From positions 1-64,000 of the forward strand of contig CANTFL010000002.1 of NCBI GenBank assembly GCA_947650285.1: a stretch of DNA of 64,000 nt, in the 5' to 3' direction. Each line of letters starts with the position of its first letter. Positions within the stretch are counted from its first letter, which is position 1. Positions 1 to 8,114 of this stretch are shown in pieces. The notes below the pieces were generated by a model. That model saw only the letters and a program-made list of their open reading frames with translations, was not told where the DNA came from and made no database searches. Origin of the DNA: Hyaloperonospora brassicae (lineage: Eukaryota; Oomycota; Peronosporomycetes; Peronosporales; Peronosporaceae). Position numbers and translations under genes: made by a program.

Positions 1-560
1 AAGTCATCTAGCGACCTAAACACATGTGGGTCGCTACTCTCGAGTCCCAGGGACCAAGTTTTGGCACGCCCTGCCAAGTGGGTCTGAGCAAATGTGAGTT
101 TCATTTGCTCATCTTCGACTCGACGAGCCCTTAGGGCTCTTTCGAGTTCGACAAACCACAGAAACAGGGAGTCTTCCGGGACTCCACTGTACTTGGAGAT
201 GTCAACTTTCATGGCTTCGGGACGACGCGCATGTGCCGTCCCGCCCACAGCAGCATGGAATTGCTGCTGTCTCAACAACTCTGTCTGTTGAGCACCGAGT
301 TCTCTCAACTGATCGGCCTGTTGAGAGCCTTGCTGGTGAAGCAAGGCTCCTTTTTCCCTTTCGGCGACAAGTTCATTCTGAATGAACTTGGCGATAGCGG
401 CATGTTGTTGGTCTCTGTCTGGAGACTCCAACATGGCGCTAATAACAAACTCGCCTACGGTAGAACTCATTCGTTCTACCGCACCCAATTCGATCCCACT
501 CAAATAAGTAAACCCTTCACGCGTGGCGTGAAAGGCCTCTTCATCATCCAACATGTTCAT
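1..560 (-). CDS. Ty3/gypsy gag polyprotein, N-terminal part, family A (runs off left edge)
   Basis: Reading the minus strand from an ATG at 560-558 gives an open frame without stops to the window edge (about 186 codons). It starts MNMLDDEEAF, has a Gln/Leu/Glu-rich probable coiled coil around residues 75-105, then a gag-core-like stretch containing KYSGVPEDSLFLWF, followed by QMKLTFAQTHLAGRAKTW. That pattern (small hydrophobic and Trp residues, AxxHLxGxAxxW) is typical of retrotransposon gag capsid cores. The in-frame TAG at 597-595 upstream and the primer site plus LTR immediately before it fix the start. The product would be the capsid precursor of cytoplasmic virus-like particles. No disablement is seen in the visible part. 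Oddity: almost every stretch of this gene is half of a perfect short inverted repeat (see findings). The gag call is firm; the exact family name is not known to me. Confidence 0.78.
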   Translation of the reverse strand, partial: MNMLDDEEAFHATREGFTYLSGIELGAVERMSSTVGEFVISAMLESPDRDQQHAAIAKFIQNELVAEREKGALLHQQGSQQADQLRELGAQQTELLRQQQFHAAVGGTAHARRPEAMKVDISKYSGVPEDSLFLWFVELERALRARRVEDEQMKLTFAQTHLAGRAKTWSLGLESSDPHVFRSLDD

Positions 561-584
561 GTTGGATGCTGTGGTCCTTGGAAG

Positions 585-602
585 GACTACAAAGTGCTAC
601 CA
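585..602 (-). promoter_or_regulatory. Primer binding site of family A element
   Basis: On the minus strand, two bases after the LTR end at 605, the sequence reads TGGTAGCACTTTGTAG. A TGG start right after the 5' LTR is the hallmark of a tRNA-primed minus-strand start site, complementary to a tRNA 3' CCA end. I cannot name the tRNA. It lies 25-40 bases upstream of the gag ATG. Confidence 0.6.
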
Positions 603-604
603 GG

Positions 605-880
605 TGTAACGGGGCACACCCTTGCGTGAACTTAACGCAAGGGTTCCGGTGCGCCCGACAGACGTACACGTGGCAAACGAGGAAGCGTAGGTATGGTAAA
701 AGTAGAAGTGTTATATTAATAAATTAAGTCTTTAAACTACTGTCTCTTCGTTTGACTTACTTCAATTATACTAATATAACTGCATGTATGGTGACGTCTC
801 GTCACCACTCATTGCGCGCGTCTTGCGGCGATTGGTGGGTTGATATCATCACGATATCAACCCATGAACAGACTGTGAGC
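605..880 (-). repeat. Truncated 5' LTR of family A, minus orientation
   Basis: This is the reverse complement of the LTR at 2247-2642: it begins (plus strand) TGTAACGGGGCACACCCTTG and shares the blocks cattgcgcgcgtcttgcggcg and ggcgattggtgggttga, at roughly 85% identity by eye. It should be about 395 bp long but breaks near 880, where a chromodomain reading frame of opposite orientation begins. It contains an exceptional perfect inverted repeat, a 12-bp stem with a 5-base spacer at 836-864. An LTR supplies promoter and polyadenylation signals for the element; I did not identify a TATA box. Confidence 0.75.
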
Positions 881-1137
881 CTAGGGTTCTAGAGGAGGTA
901 TTTCCTCCTCCACCACATCCTTTGGTGGATGCTCACGGTGATCAACGCTTTCTAGTGGAGCGTATCTTGAACCACCGTAACGATTCAGGATCAAGGACGA
1001 GCTACCTCGTCCAGTGGCGGGGGTATCCACCCTCTTGGAACAGCTGGGAGCCCCGCTCTCAGCTGTTGATGGACATTGAAGGTCTCGTCCGCCAGTATGA
1101 CGAGACTCATCCGATTGGTCCGACGGCTCATCGGTAA
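880..1137 (+). pseudogene. C-terminal end of gypsy integrase with chromodomain, family A
   Basis: The frame reads through a Pro-rich linker (VFPPPPHPLVDAHGDQR) into a chromodomain: FLVERILNHRND, then [18 protein letters not shown], then LVRQYDE, ending at TAA 1135-1137. The order of aromatic and charged residues (F/Y...YLVxWxGY...SWEP) is that of chromodomains fused to Ty3/gypsy integrases, which bind chromatin marks and bias integration. Everything upstream (RT, RNase H, integrase core) is missing because the sequence joins a minus-strand LTR at about 880. So this is the 3' fragment of a plus-strand copy. The visible chromodomain itself has no stop or frameshift. Confidence 0.82.
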
Positions 1138-2118
1138 ACACGCGCCCTAGGCGCTTGTAGACGGATTGCAAGTTTTCAACCGCGTCACGCATCTCAGCCG
1201 AGATGTGTGCCCTTCCCCAGGGCGAATCTAGGGAATACACGTCGCTCTGCGCACGTTGCGAGTTCTCAGCACGACTCGCACAAGGGTCTCCCCAAGTGAG
1301 GCATGGAATGCCGGTCTCACTTGATAAATGATGCAACCGGTACCTGGCACCGGTTGGTGTTCGCTTTTCGAACCAGAGGCGTGTCGCCTCAAGCTTCTTG
1401 AGTCACCCTTCTCGTCCAAAATTCTTTACGTTTTGGACGAACGCGTTCCACGCTGCCAAAAGCGAGTTTTTGTCACGCTTTTGGTTGCAGTTGTACCATC
1501 GATGTCTAAGAAAGACATCGAGATAAAAATCCTCTTCAGCGCGAAAGTTGCTCGCGCTGGAACTCAAGCCGTGAAGCTCACTTGCATCGAATAAAGGTAT
1601 TCGATGGTGTTGGCTTGTCTCGTGAGACAAGCCATTGATGAGCCGTTCAGGCAAACGCCACGGCTTCAGCTCATCACGCTTCAGAGTGGTGCCCTTGTCG
1701 GTACCACGGTTTTCAGTATGATGACGGTTCGCACCATCGTCATCACGCTCGTGCGAAGAAGCACGAGTCGGCGGTGGTAAGGAGTAATACCCCTCACCAC
1801 TCTGATCACCTTCATCATCACTGCCGAACAGACTGTGATGCGAATCACGAGTCCGTTCGTTCGGCAGTGGTCTTGGCGAATACTGAGGCGTCGCCGGTGA
1901 TCGAGACGCCTCTGGGACATTGCCCGAGTCAGACACGTCTAACTCGCCAAGTATATGACCTCAATGTCGGGGTCATCATGCGCACGCGGTGTTGTACCGC
2001 GTGAACCTGCAGCACCTCTTGCTGCAGGCGAAGAACGAGCAGCAGACGACGAATCGTCTGCCGCAGAATCTGGCACAGGCACAGACTCTGTGTGCCTTGC
2101 GTCACCCCGCATAGACAT
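881..2118 (-). pseudogene. Antisense ORF in the 3' region of family A element, unknown protein
   Basis: On the minus strand an ATG at 2118 opens a frame beginning MSMRGDARHTESVPVPDS, rich in Ser, Ala and Asp. It reaches a stop near 1945, and a one-base shift there restores a long frame (177 codons, 1960-1406) containing KPWRLPERLINGLSHET and EEDFYLDVFLRHRWYNC. After a single TGA at 1403-1405 the same frame stays open to 881 (LKKLEATRLWFEKRT, then [14 protein letters not shown]). So about 330 codons outside the chromodomain overlap carry one frameshift and one stop. Composition and amphipathic segments look like a real protein; I recognise no domain. It starts 129 bp inside the 3' LTR, so antisense transcription from that LTR is a plausible driver. 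Antisense ORFs at this place are known in some plant gypsy elements; I cannot confirm a match. The portion below 1137 may be only a shadow of the chromodomain. Confidence 0.55.
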
Positions 2119-2237
2119 GTTAACTATGCGAGGTCAGGTCGAGTTATGAACGGAACTAACCCAACAAGTGCTCCCTGTCCCAATGGTGACCAATGAGTGG
2201 CCACCATATTTTCGATAGTCACACAGTGACTATCAGT

Positions 2238-2246
2238 TAAGGGGGG
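2238..2246 (+). promoter_or_regulatory. Polypurine tract
   Basis: The run aagggggg lies directly before the TGTAAC start of the 3' LTR. This is the expected plus-strand priming site and fixes the LTR's left end and the plus orientation of this copy. Confidence 0.7.
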
Positions 2247-2642
2247 TGTAACACGGCAGCTTGTTACAAGGAAATTGTCATTTAGAAGATAATGACAATA
2301 AAGGATATTATGTGGAATATTCTTTTAACAATATTACCAATGGTGATGATATTGATGGGTCGACCAAAGAGTCTGATCATTGGTTGAAAAATATCTTGAC
2401 GATTTCAACCCACCAATCGCCGCAAGACGCGCGCAATGAGTGGTGAGTAGACGTCGTCATACATTCAGTTAGATTAGTATAATTAAGTTAAGTCAAACAG
2501 AGAGACAGTAACAAAAGACTTAATTATATCTTTACAACAGTTTTACTTTTCCCTTATCTACGCTTCCTCGTTTGCATCGTGTACGTCTGTCGGCGTACCA
2601 AAACCCTTGCGTTAATTTCACGCAAGGGTGTGGCCCGTTACA
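2247..2642 (+). repeat. 3' LTR of family A, apparently complete
   Basis: It begins TGTAACACGG and ends GGCCCGTTACA, so TGTAAC/GTTACA form the terminal inverted repeat expected of an LTR; length 396 bp. A polypurine tract precedes it. Relatives in this window are 605-880 (minus), 3451-3628 with 17719-18021, and 33826-34140. It contains serial inverted repeats: 2274-2299 (9-bp stem, 8-base loop), 2382-2410 (8-bp stem) and one about 20 bp before the right end (ACCCTTGCGT against ACGCAAGGGT in the minus copy). The last could fold in the transcript near its 3' end. The stem at 2382-2410 co-varies with the other copies (see findings). Confidence 0.85.
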
Positions 2643-2891
2643 TTTTTGCTCTCGACGTTCGTCTGCGTTGGGGCAAGCGGTGGACCAGTGGCGTCTACGG
2701 CTGCCACTTTCGGAGCAATTTCAGCTGTTCACTTTCGCGAAAACAAAGTCAAGCACACGACGGGTCTGCGTGGAGCAGTGGGCATCTTGGACGTCAAGCA
2801 TCCCGCTAGAGTTGACGTGGACGAAGAATTTTTTACTTCGATGTCATTCGTTTTAGAGTATGTGATTGCGTGGTTTAAGGTGTTCGGATAA
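2643..2891 (+). pseudogene. C-terminal fragment of an unidentified protein-coding gene
   Basis: Immediately after the LTR, one frame is open to TAA 2889-2891. It reads FVCVGASGGPVASTAATFG, then AISAVHFRENKVKHTTGLRG, then AVGILDVKHPARVDVDEEFF, ending FVLEYVIAWFKVFG. The codons carry typical coding bias, the Gly/Ala/Ser-rich start and hydrophobic end suggest a membrane or secretory-pathway protein, and the frame is far more protein-like than the overlapping ones. The 5' part of the gene is not visible; the LTR sits where it should be, so retroelement insertion or rearrangement probably cut the gene. I do not recognise the family. It could be a host gene remnant or a gene part carried by another repeat. 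Confidence 0.45.
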
Positions 2892-3450
2892 ATGGGGGAA
2901 TATGCGAAGTATATATCAGAACCGTGGGTTTTCCTTGGCCTCGTAGCCAGAAGGGAGAATCTAGACAAGGAGCAATGATGAACGCGTGTGCTGAGTAGTT
3001 TTGTTAGGAATCGCGCTTTCGCGCGACAAGCTAACATTAGTTCCACAATTGTGCCACATTTGTCTTTGATTAAGACTGCAGTTGATGATTATAAATGCTG
3101 AGACAAATTAATGCAGCCGCTACCCATATGTAAAACGACCACGTAGACATGACAACGCAGTCGTTGGTAGCTATCGGGTTGCCTGCGAAGTCGATTGCGT
3201 GACTAGATGAGGGTTTCAAACTAGGCGTGCGGAGGTGTCATCGGATTGAAATTTCAATCGATATGAGACATCATCAATCGACATGCAAGATCGATCAAGC
3301 TGACCAAGCCGTCACTTCGATTACATAAAATACTTCTCTTGATGCTGTATGAAGCTGTTGCTCCTTTAACACGAACGGTAGATCCGCTGAGTTATATTAT
3401 AGTGGTATAAGAACGCACGTTTTTCCACCACACTCTACGACCTGTGCATT
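2892..3450. other. Intergenic, nothing recognised
   Basis: No ORF or repeat that I can support. It is AT-rich with a small inverted repeat near 3012-3028. It ends at the start of the interrupted LTR. Confidence 0.4.
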
Positions 3451-3628
3451 TGTAAAGGGGTGAGCCCGTCACATGATTCTTGATGTCTTTGTAGTAATTT
3501 TTGAGCATAATCGATTCCGATAATGTTTAATTTTAAGCATTATTTATTTAAATAAATTTCAATTGACATTACCCGCAAGGAGTAATGCATAAGGCATATA
3601 CCACCGAATAATATTTCTCTGATGGATT
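3451..3628 (+). repeat. Left part of an A-related LTR interrupted by element B
   Basis: It starts TGTAAAGGGGTGAGCCCGTC, comparable to TGTAACACGGCAGCTTGTTA of the LTR at 2247 and to TGTCACTAGCTCGTTACATG at 33826. It continues with the same landmark, a CATTAC/GTAATG hairpin near 3567-3586, and is cut at 3629 where element B begins. The rest resumes at 17719. The outer flank gcatt (3446-3450) nearly repeats as gcagt after 18021, consistent with an old 5-bp target-site duplication. Confidence 0.5.
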
Positions 3629-5011
3629 TGTGGTGGAGCGACTATGGAAATTCGCTATAGAATAATTGATCGCATTCCCGTTATTTCCGAGCCAGCTAAC
3701 GGTTGGCTGCCCGGTCCCACATCTGGTTAGATCGCGTCCATTGGACAGTCAGACTAAAATGGACATCAGATCGGGCAGGTTGGGACGTGCGATCTTGGGT
3801 CAAGGTATGAGGCGGAAGGTAACGTTGGCGATCAGTGGATCAAGAAGGAAACCGCTATCAGCAAGGCAATCGCGATCAAGGAGGCGATCGAGATCGTGCT
3901 CAGTGATCAGGTTTATGATCGAGATCAAGTATGTGGTCGCATTCAAGTTGGTGTGGAGCACACCATGTGATCCGCGATCAGCACGACGATCAGGCAACGA
4001 TCAAGATCGTGATCAGTGATCAGGTATGTGATCGCGATTATGGTCAGTGATCAGGTATGTGATCGCGATTATGGTCAGTGATCAGGTATGTGATTGCGAT
4101 CAAGTTGGTGTGGAGCACACCATGTGATCTGCGATCAGCAAAGCGATCAGGCAACGATCAAGATCGTGATCAGTGATCAGGTATGTGATCGCGATCATGA
4201 TCAGTGATCAGGTATGTGATTGAGATCAAGGTGGTGTGGAGCGGATCATGTGATCCGCGATCAGCAAGACGATCACGATCAGGAAGCGATCGCGATCAGA
4301 CAAGTATATCAGGTGGTGCCACGCAAGTACAAGATCGATAGCGTCTATGGAAAGCGACATGTGGTAAACGATGTCCAAGATATGGGAGTATGGATAGGGT
4401 TGTTGGGTTCGATTGGTTAACATTAAACAGAGTTCAATTTGCTTCAAAGTACACGTGTCGACTTCTCCTCCGGGTGGATCATTGGCCGCCCGACGTCAAG
4501 GAAAGGTTTACATGCTTTAATCAAGTGATATCCCTGGATTGTTTGGCCAGGAAGCAAGATCTCTCAAACGACACCCCAACTGCGACTGGACGCAGGAAAT
4601 CCTTTGTAGTTAAGGACCCAAGATCGCGAGACGGCTCAAGTAATCAGAAGGCTCGCGAATCAAGGTCTACATTTGTACAAGGCGATCTGTTACAGATCAG
4701 GATGAATCATATTGAGCACCCCACAAGCATACAAGTGATCGCGTGACGAATTCCACGTGATCACACCAACCCCGATCGTGGTGTGAAGATTTCAACACCG
4801 TGATCGAACTTCGACCCCATCGCAAACACGGTCAAGTTTTCGATTGACACGAGTCACATGGAAGAGTGCAACCCGCCCCACCGACGGTACAAAAGGTAAG
4901 AAAGGCAGTCAAGAACACGATATCAGAGTACCCCTTCCATAATTCGGTCTTCCGGGCGACAGTGGAGAGTTGGGATCGACTACTCAAAATAGCGATCACC
5001 ACTCCCCTAAA
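3629..5011 (+). repeat. 5' LTR of element B
   Basis: 1383 bp, beginning TGTGGTGGAG and ending at the base before the primer site. Compared with the 3' LTR I see about 18 substitutions, one single-base indel, and one extra 31-bp unit (gtatgtgatcgcgattatgg plus tcagtgatcag) inside the GATC-rich tandem block. Substitutions sit mainly in the first 25 and last 140 bases; about 4240-4870 looks identical in both. The frame 4390-4746 is open identically in both copies but has no family resemblance and is probably chance. Confidence 0.88.
3828..4300. repeat. GATC-dense tandem block within the LTR of element B
   Basis: By hand I count about 39 GATC tetramers in roughly 470 bp, where fewer than two are expected by chance. 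They are arranged in imperfect repeats built from tgatcagtgatcaggtatgtg and gatcaagttggtgtggagca. The same block occurs in the 3' LTR at about 16567-17005 with one unit fewer. Possible roles are an enhancer-like array, a methylation target or a structural element; none is shown. Confidence 0.75.
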
Positions 5012-5029
5012 TGGTGCGCGTACCCGACA
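5012..5029 (+). promoter_or_regulatory. Primer binding site of element B
   Basis: TGGTGCGCGTACCCGACA begins at the base immediately following the inferred 5' LTR end, the standard position for tRNA-primed minus-strand DNA synthesis. I cannot name the primer tRNA. Confidence 0.6.
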
Positions 5030-5490
5030 TGAACCAGCGATATCACCGTAATCCCTGAGTGAAGATGCGAAGATAAAAATTGAACCTGGGATGGAAGCGT
5101 CGAAGGCTAAGGAATCGCCACAGACGCGTAAGTCTGAGAGACTCCCAATTCATCAGAGTTTTAGAAGGGGCTCTAATAACATAAATATAAATAGGAAAAT
5201 CGATCGCTCGATTTGAAAGAAAAACCTCGACCCTCTCCTGTTGTCTATTCGGGGACCACCACGGATCGTGCTACAAATATTGATTTACAGGTCGAAAACC
5301 CATCGGTTAAAACCTAGAAAAAGTTGCCCAAAGTCACACCCGCGATATCGAGAAAAGATCGATTGAGGACTGTGAGGGTGAACAAAACAACGACCAAGCT
5401 TGATCAACGTGATCAAAATGAGAACAAGATCACGAAGCCGTTCAAGTTCGTGGAAGACGAGATCAAGATGGAAGATGGCAATATAAAAAA
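5030..5490 (+). other. Untranslated leader of element B
   Basis: No sustained frame. It is the expected leader between primer site and gag, GATC-rich like the rest of B. Confidence 0.4.
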
Positions 5491-5826
5491 TTGACCAAGA
5501 TGTACGAGCGGAAGATGCTCAAAGATCTACTATCGAGTGACCCAGTACTCCAAGTACTGAATCCAGAACTGATTGATGAGATTCAGGGTCCGGTATCGAC
5601 CCCGGCAAATGCATCGAACATGCCGGAAGCAATCTATGAGATCATGAGACTATTGAATGAAGCTGGATTTGTGGCGATGATGATCTATATAAAAAGGTTG
5701 TTGAATTTTGATCAAGATCAAATTACCTGCGCATGTCGATCGTTGTACGAGAAGCTGATCCCACTCACAGGCAAAGCCATGACTAAAGATCAAGTGAGTA
5801 CCACTATCGCGGACATGACGAAGTAA
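5491..5826 (+). CDS. Possible N-terminal gag segment of element B
   Basis: An uninterrupted 111-codon frame, read from a TTG (the nearest ATG in it is codon 4) to TAA. It holds LLSSDPVLQVLNPELIDEIQ, then ASNMPEAIYEIMRLLNEAGF and CRSLYEKLIPLTGKAMT, mostly helical and amphipathic. It lies where the matrix or N-terminal part of gag is expected, ahead of the capsid core at about 6300, with a stop-riddled interval between. I cannot match it to a named domain. It may be one piece of the same polyprotein or an accessory ORF. It is one of the few stretches in B without a disabling mutation. Confidence 0.45.
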   Translation: MTKMYERKMLKDLLSSDPVLQVLNPELIDEIQGPVSTPANASNMPEAIYEIMRLLNEAGFVAMMIYIKRLLNFDQDQITCACRSLYEKLIPLTGKAMTKDQVSTTIADMTK

Positions 5827-6299
5827 TACCACACCGGATCGTCGCAGTATGCCTCAGCGGGACCCGAGATCGACTCAGACGCCTCGATCGGCATTCAACG
5901 GGAGTCACTAGGCCCCAGTGGATCCTCTCATCTGTATGATCGCGCAAAAGGAATACGGGCTGAGGCTCGATCGGCAGCTATACGCACCACCGGAGATGAC
6001 GCAGTGGTCTTACAAGGACATCTGCTGTACTACATTGATAACGCAATGGAGCGATTCAAACAGAGGCACAGGAGTCAAGCCTGTCAAGCGATCTATCCAA
6101 GTCAAGCAATCTAGATGCCAACAGCGCGATAGACATACTTTCCGGATGTGGAGATGAAGTCGGTCGAATCCCGTCAAGGTCAATCAGACTTTGGCGATCA
6201 CGGGGGACATACCCCGTACGAATCAGAGCGGGAAGACTAGAGGCGGGTATTGATAGCGCCTGCAGCAGTGTCAATAAATCAAGAGCCATCCCCCCATGG

Positions 6300-7344
6300 T
6301 ATCCGTTTCTCGGTGATCAAGAAGCTAAAAGAATTTAATGGTAGAGACCAAATGGAAGATCGCCCAAGAAGCTGGATCAGCAAGGTCATGTCGGCTTTTC
6401 TAACCGGACCACCTACCAGATGAAGAGAAATGCCTGGATTTGATTGATCTACTGACGGGACCGGCACAGAATTGGCACAATCAACTGAGTCGCGCTACTC
6501 GTCGAATTTGATAAGGTCTGCTGAAAGGTTTCATGGTGCAAAATGGAGGGTACGGTGTGTCAAATGCCAGACAGTACTATCACGCACGCAAACGACCGGA
6601 TGAAACCCCGCTGGAGTCTTTACAACGATTAAATGGGGGCAGCGATCCAAGCCAAGGTCACGATTTGAGAAGGAAGACACGCTACGCGGCGTGAACATAT
6701 AAAACATTTTATTTCTACAGTGGAGGATCACGATTTAGCGAAACAGTTGACTCTACTGCGATAGTTGGACGCCGACGACATGGGATAAATGTTGCGTGCG
6801 TATCAGCAGATGAAAAACGGTACAAGAAGGCGTCGGTAGGATCGAGAAATTTTCATCATCGATCTAAAGTTAATGCTGACCAGTTGCCGTAAAAATCAAC
6901 CCGAGCCGTACGAGAGATTAAGGTGGAAAGCGATAGCAGCAGTTCGGAGTCGGATTCAAGCGGATCGGAAGAGGACGTGGACCGGCGCAGAATTTGTACA
7001 ACTACCAGCCCCACTCCAGTGCAATCAAATCAAGATCATTGTATGCCGCATGAGGAAGCAATTGAGGTGGAGTTTTGCAATCACGGAGAACGATCAAAAT
7101 TGTGCACTCACTTTGGATCGACTAAGCATAATAATCGTGTCTGCTGGAAGAGATTGACTTGCCAGAAGTGCGGCGGTATGGGATATCCTTCGGACAAATG
7201 AATTTAAGCGTGGGAAGATTGTGGAGAGTGCATGAGAGTGGCAAGTGCCCTTTGGAAAAGTTTAACAATCTGACACGCCAATGGTATGTGCCTACCAAGC
7301 ACTCAGGAATGTTTCCGTCCGAGAAGGAGGAGATGTTATACTAG
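6300..7344 (+). pseudogene. Gag capsid and zinc-knuckle nucleocapsid, element B (degenerate)
   Basis: The capsid signature appears in pieces across frames: LKEFNGRDQMEDRPRSWISK (about 6325), DEEKCLDLIDLLTGPAQNWH, then QYYHARKRPDETPLESLQRL (about 6563-6630). An acidic-serine linker (ESDSSSSESDSSGSEEDVD, about 6926) precedes a cysteine-rich nucleocapsid: EFCNHGERSKLCTHFGSTKH followed by VCWKRLTCQKCGGMGYPSDK (about 7065-7200), then ESGKCPLEKFNN and PTKHSGMFPSEKEEML in another frame (to 7344). This is the capsid/RNA-binding order of gypsy gag. At least three frame changes and several stops are needed, for example a frameshift after the FLTGP region and a TGA directly after GYPSDK. It would package element RNA if intact. 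Confidence 0.75.
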
Positions 7345-7479
7345 GACGCTCGCCACGATGGAATCTGGTACGAGCCGAGCGTTCTAGGCTCTTCATATAT
7401 GCATTTGTTGACAGACAAGTATAGGATCAAGAACTGAACTACCAGGTCGAGCCGATCGCTAATATATGCATTGATTTAA

Positions 7480-8114
7480 CTTGTTTCCCGGCCATTTCAA
7501 GTGTGCAACGAATTAATGATTATACTCGATCAGCCGTGAAGATGAAGCTCGATATCGCACCAGGGGAATACGTGGAGTTAGAAAAAAATATCCTACGCCT
7601 GGAATATAGTTTAAGCAGGCTAAATCGTTTGGCAAGATCAATAATAAGAAGGCCACTATGCTGTTTGTTCAGGTGCTTAAGTGTCAATCATCGACACCAC
7701 CTTTTCTTGTAAGGTAGGGTGCATGATCGACAAAATCCAGACTCAAGAATGTGTCGGCATAGGGGAAAACGCATACATGACAATTTAGCGCACGAAAATC
7801 AAGATTACATTGGACGGCTCACTAATATTTTTTACGACTTATGGGTCGGTGATCAAGTCGGTCAAGAGGCTATACTAGGTATGAAATTCATGGTTTCGGC
7901 GGGTATTCGCTTGGATCTAGCGGACGTAACGCTATGCCTACCCGATGAAGTCCGCATTGGTCTAGCAGGGCGTAAGCCACTTTATAGACCGACCATCCAA
8001 GCGATCAATTTGAATGATCAACACGTGGCGATACCGGTCGGCAACCCAACAGAATTAAGTATAGGTATCGCGCCACCAAGATCTAAACTGTGGGTAAGAC
8101 GAGACGTAGAGTGA
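7480..8114 (+). pseudogene. Retropepsin-like aspartic protease region, element B (degenerate)
   Basis: The clearest part is the C-terminal half, open at 7719-8114: FYDLWVGDQVGQEAILGMKF, then MVSAGIRLDLADVTLCLPDE. Proteases of gypsy elements have the flap followed by a hydrophobic Gly-rich strand written (I/V)(I/L)LGxDFM; here Lys replaces Asp in GMKFM. The catalytic DTG/DSG triad expected upstream near 7450-7560 could not be found, so it is lost or hidden by frameshifts. It lies correctly between nucleocapsid and RT and would process the polyprotein in the particle. The assignment rests on position and on this strand, so it is moderately sure. Confidence 0.55.

Noticed and set aside
4390..4746. 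118-codon ORF inside the B LTR, open identically in both LTRs (also 17098-17454)
   Set aside because: Identity simply reflects LTR duplication; no family pattern, and the GATC-rich composition keeps frames open.
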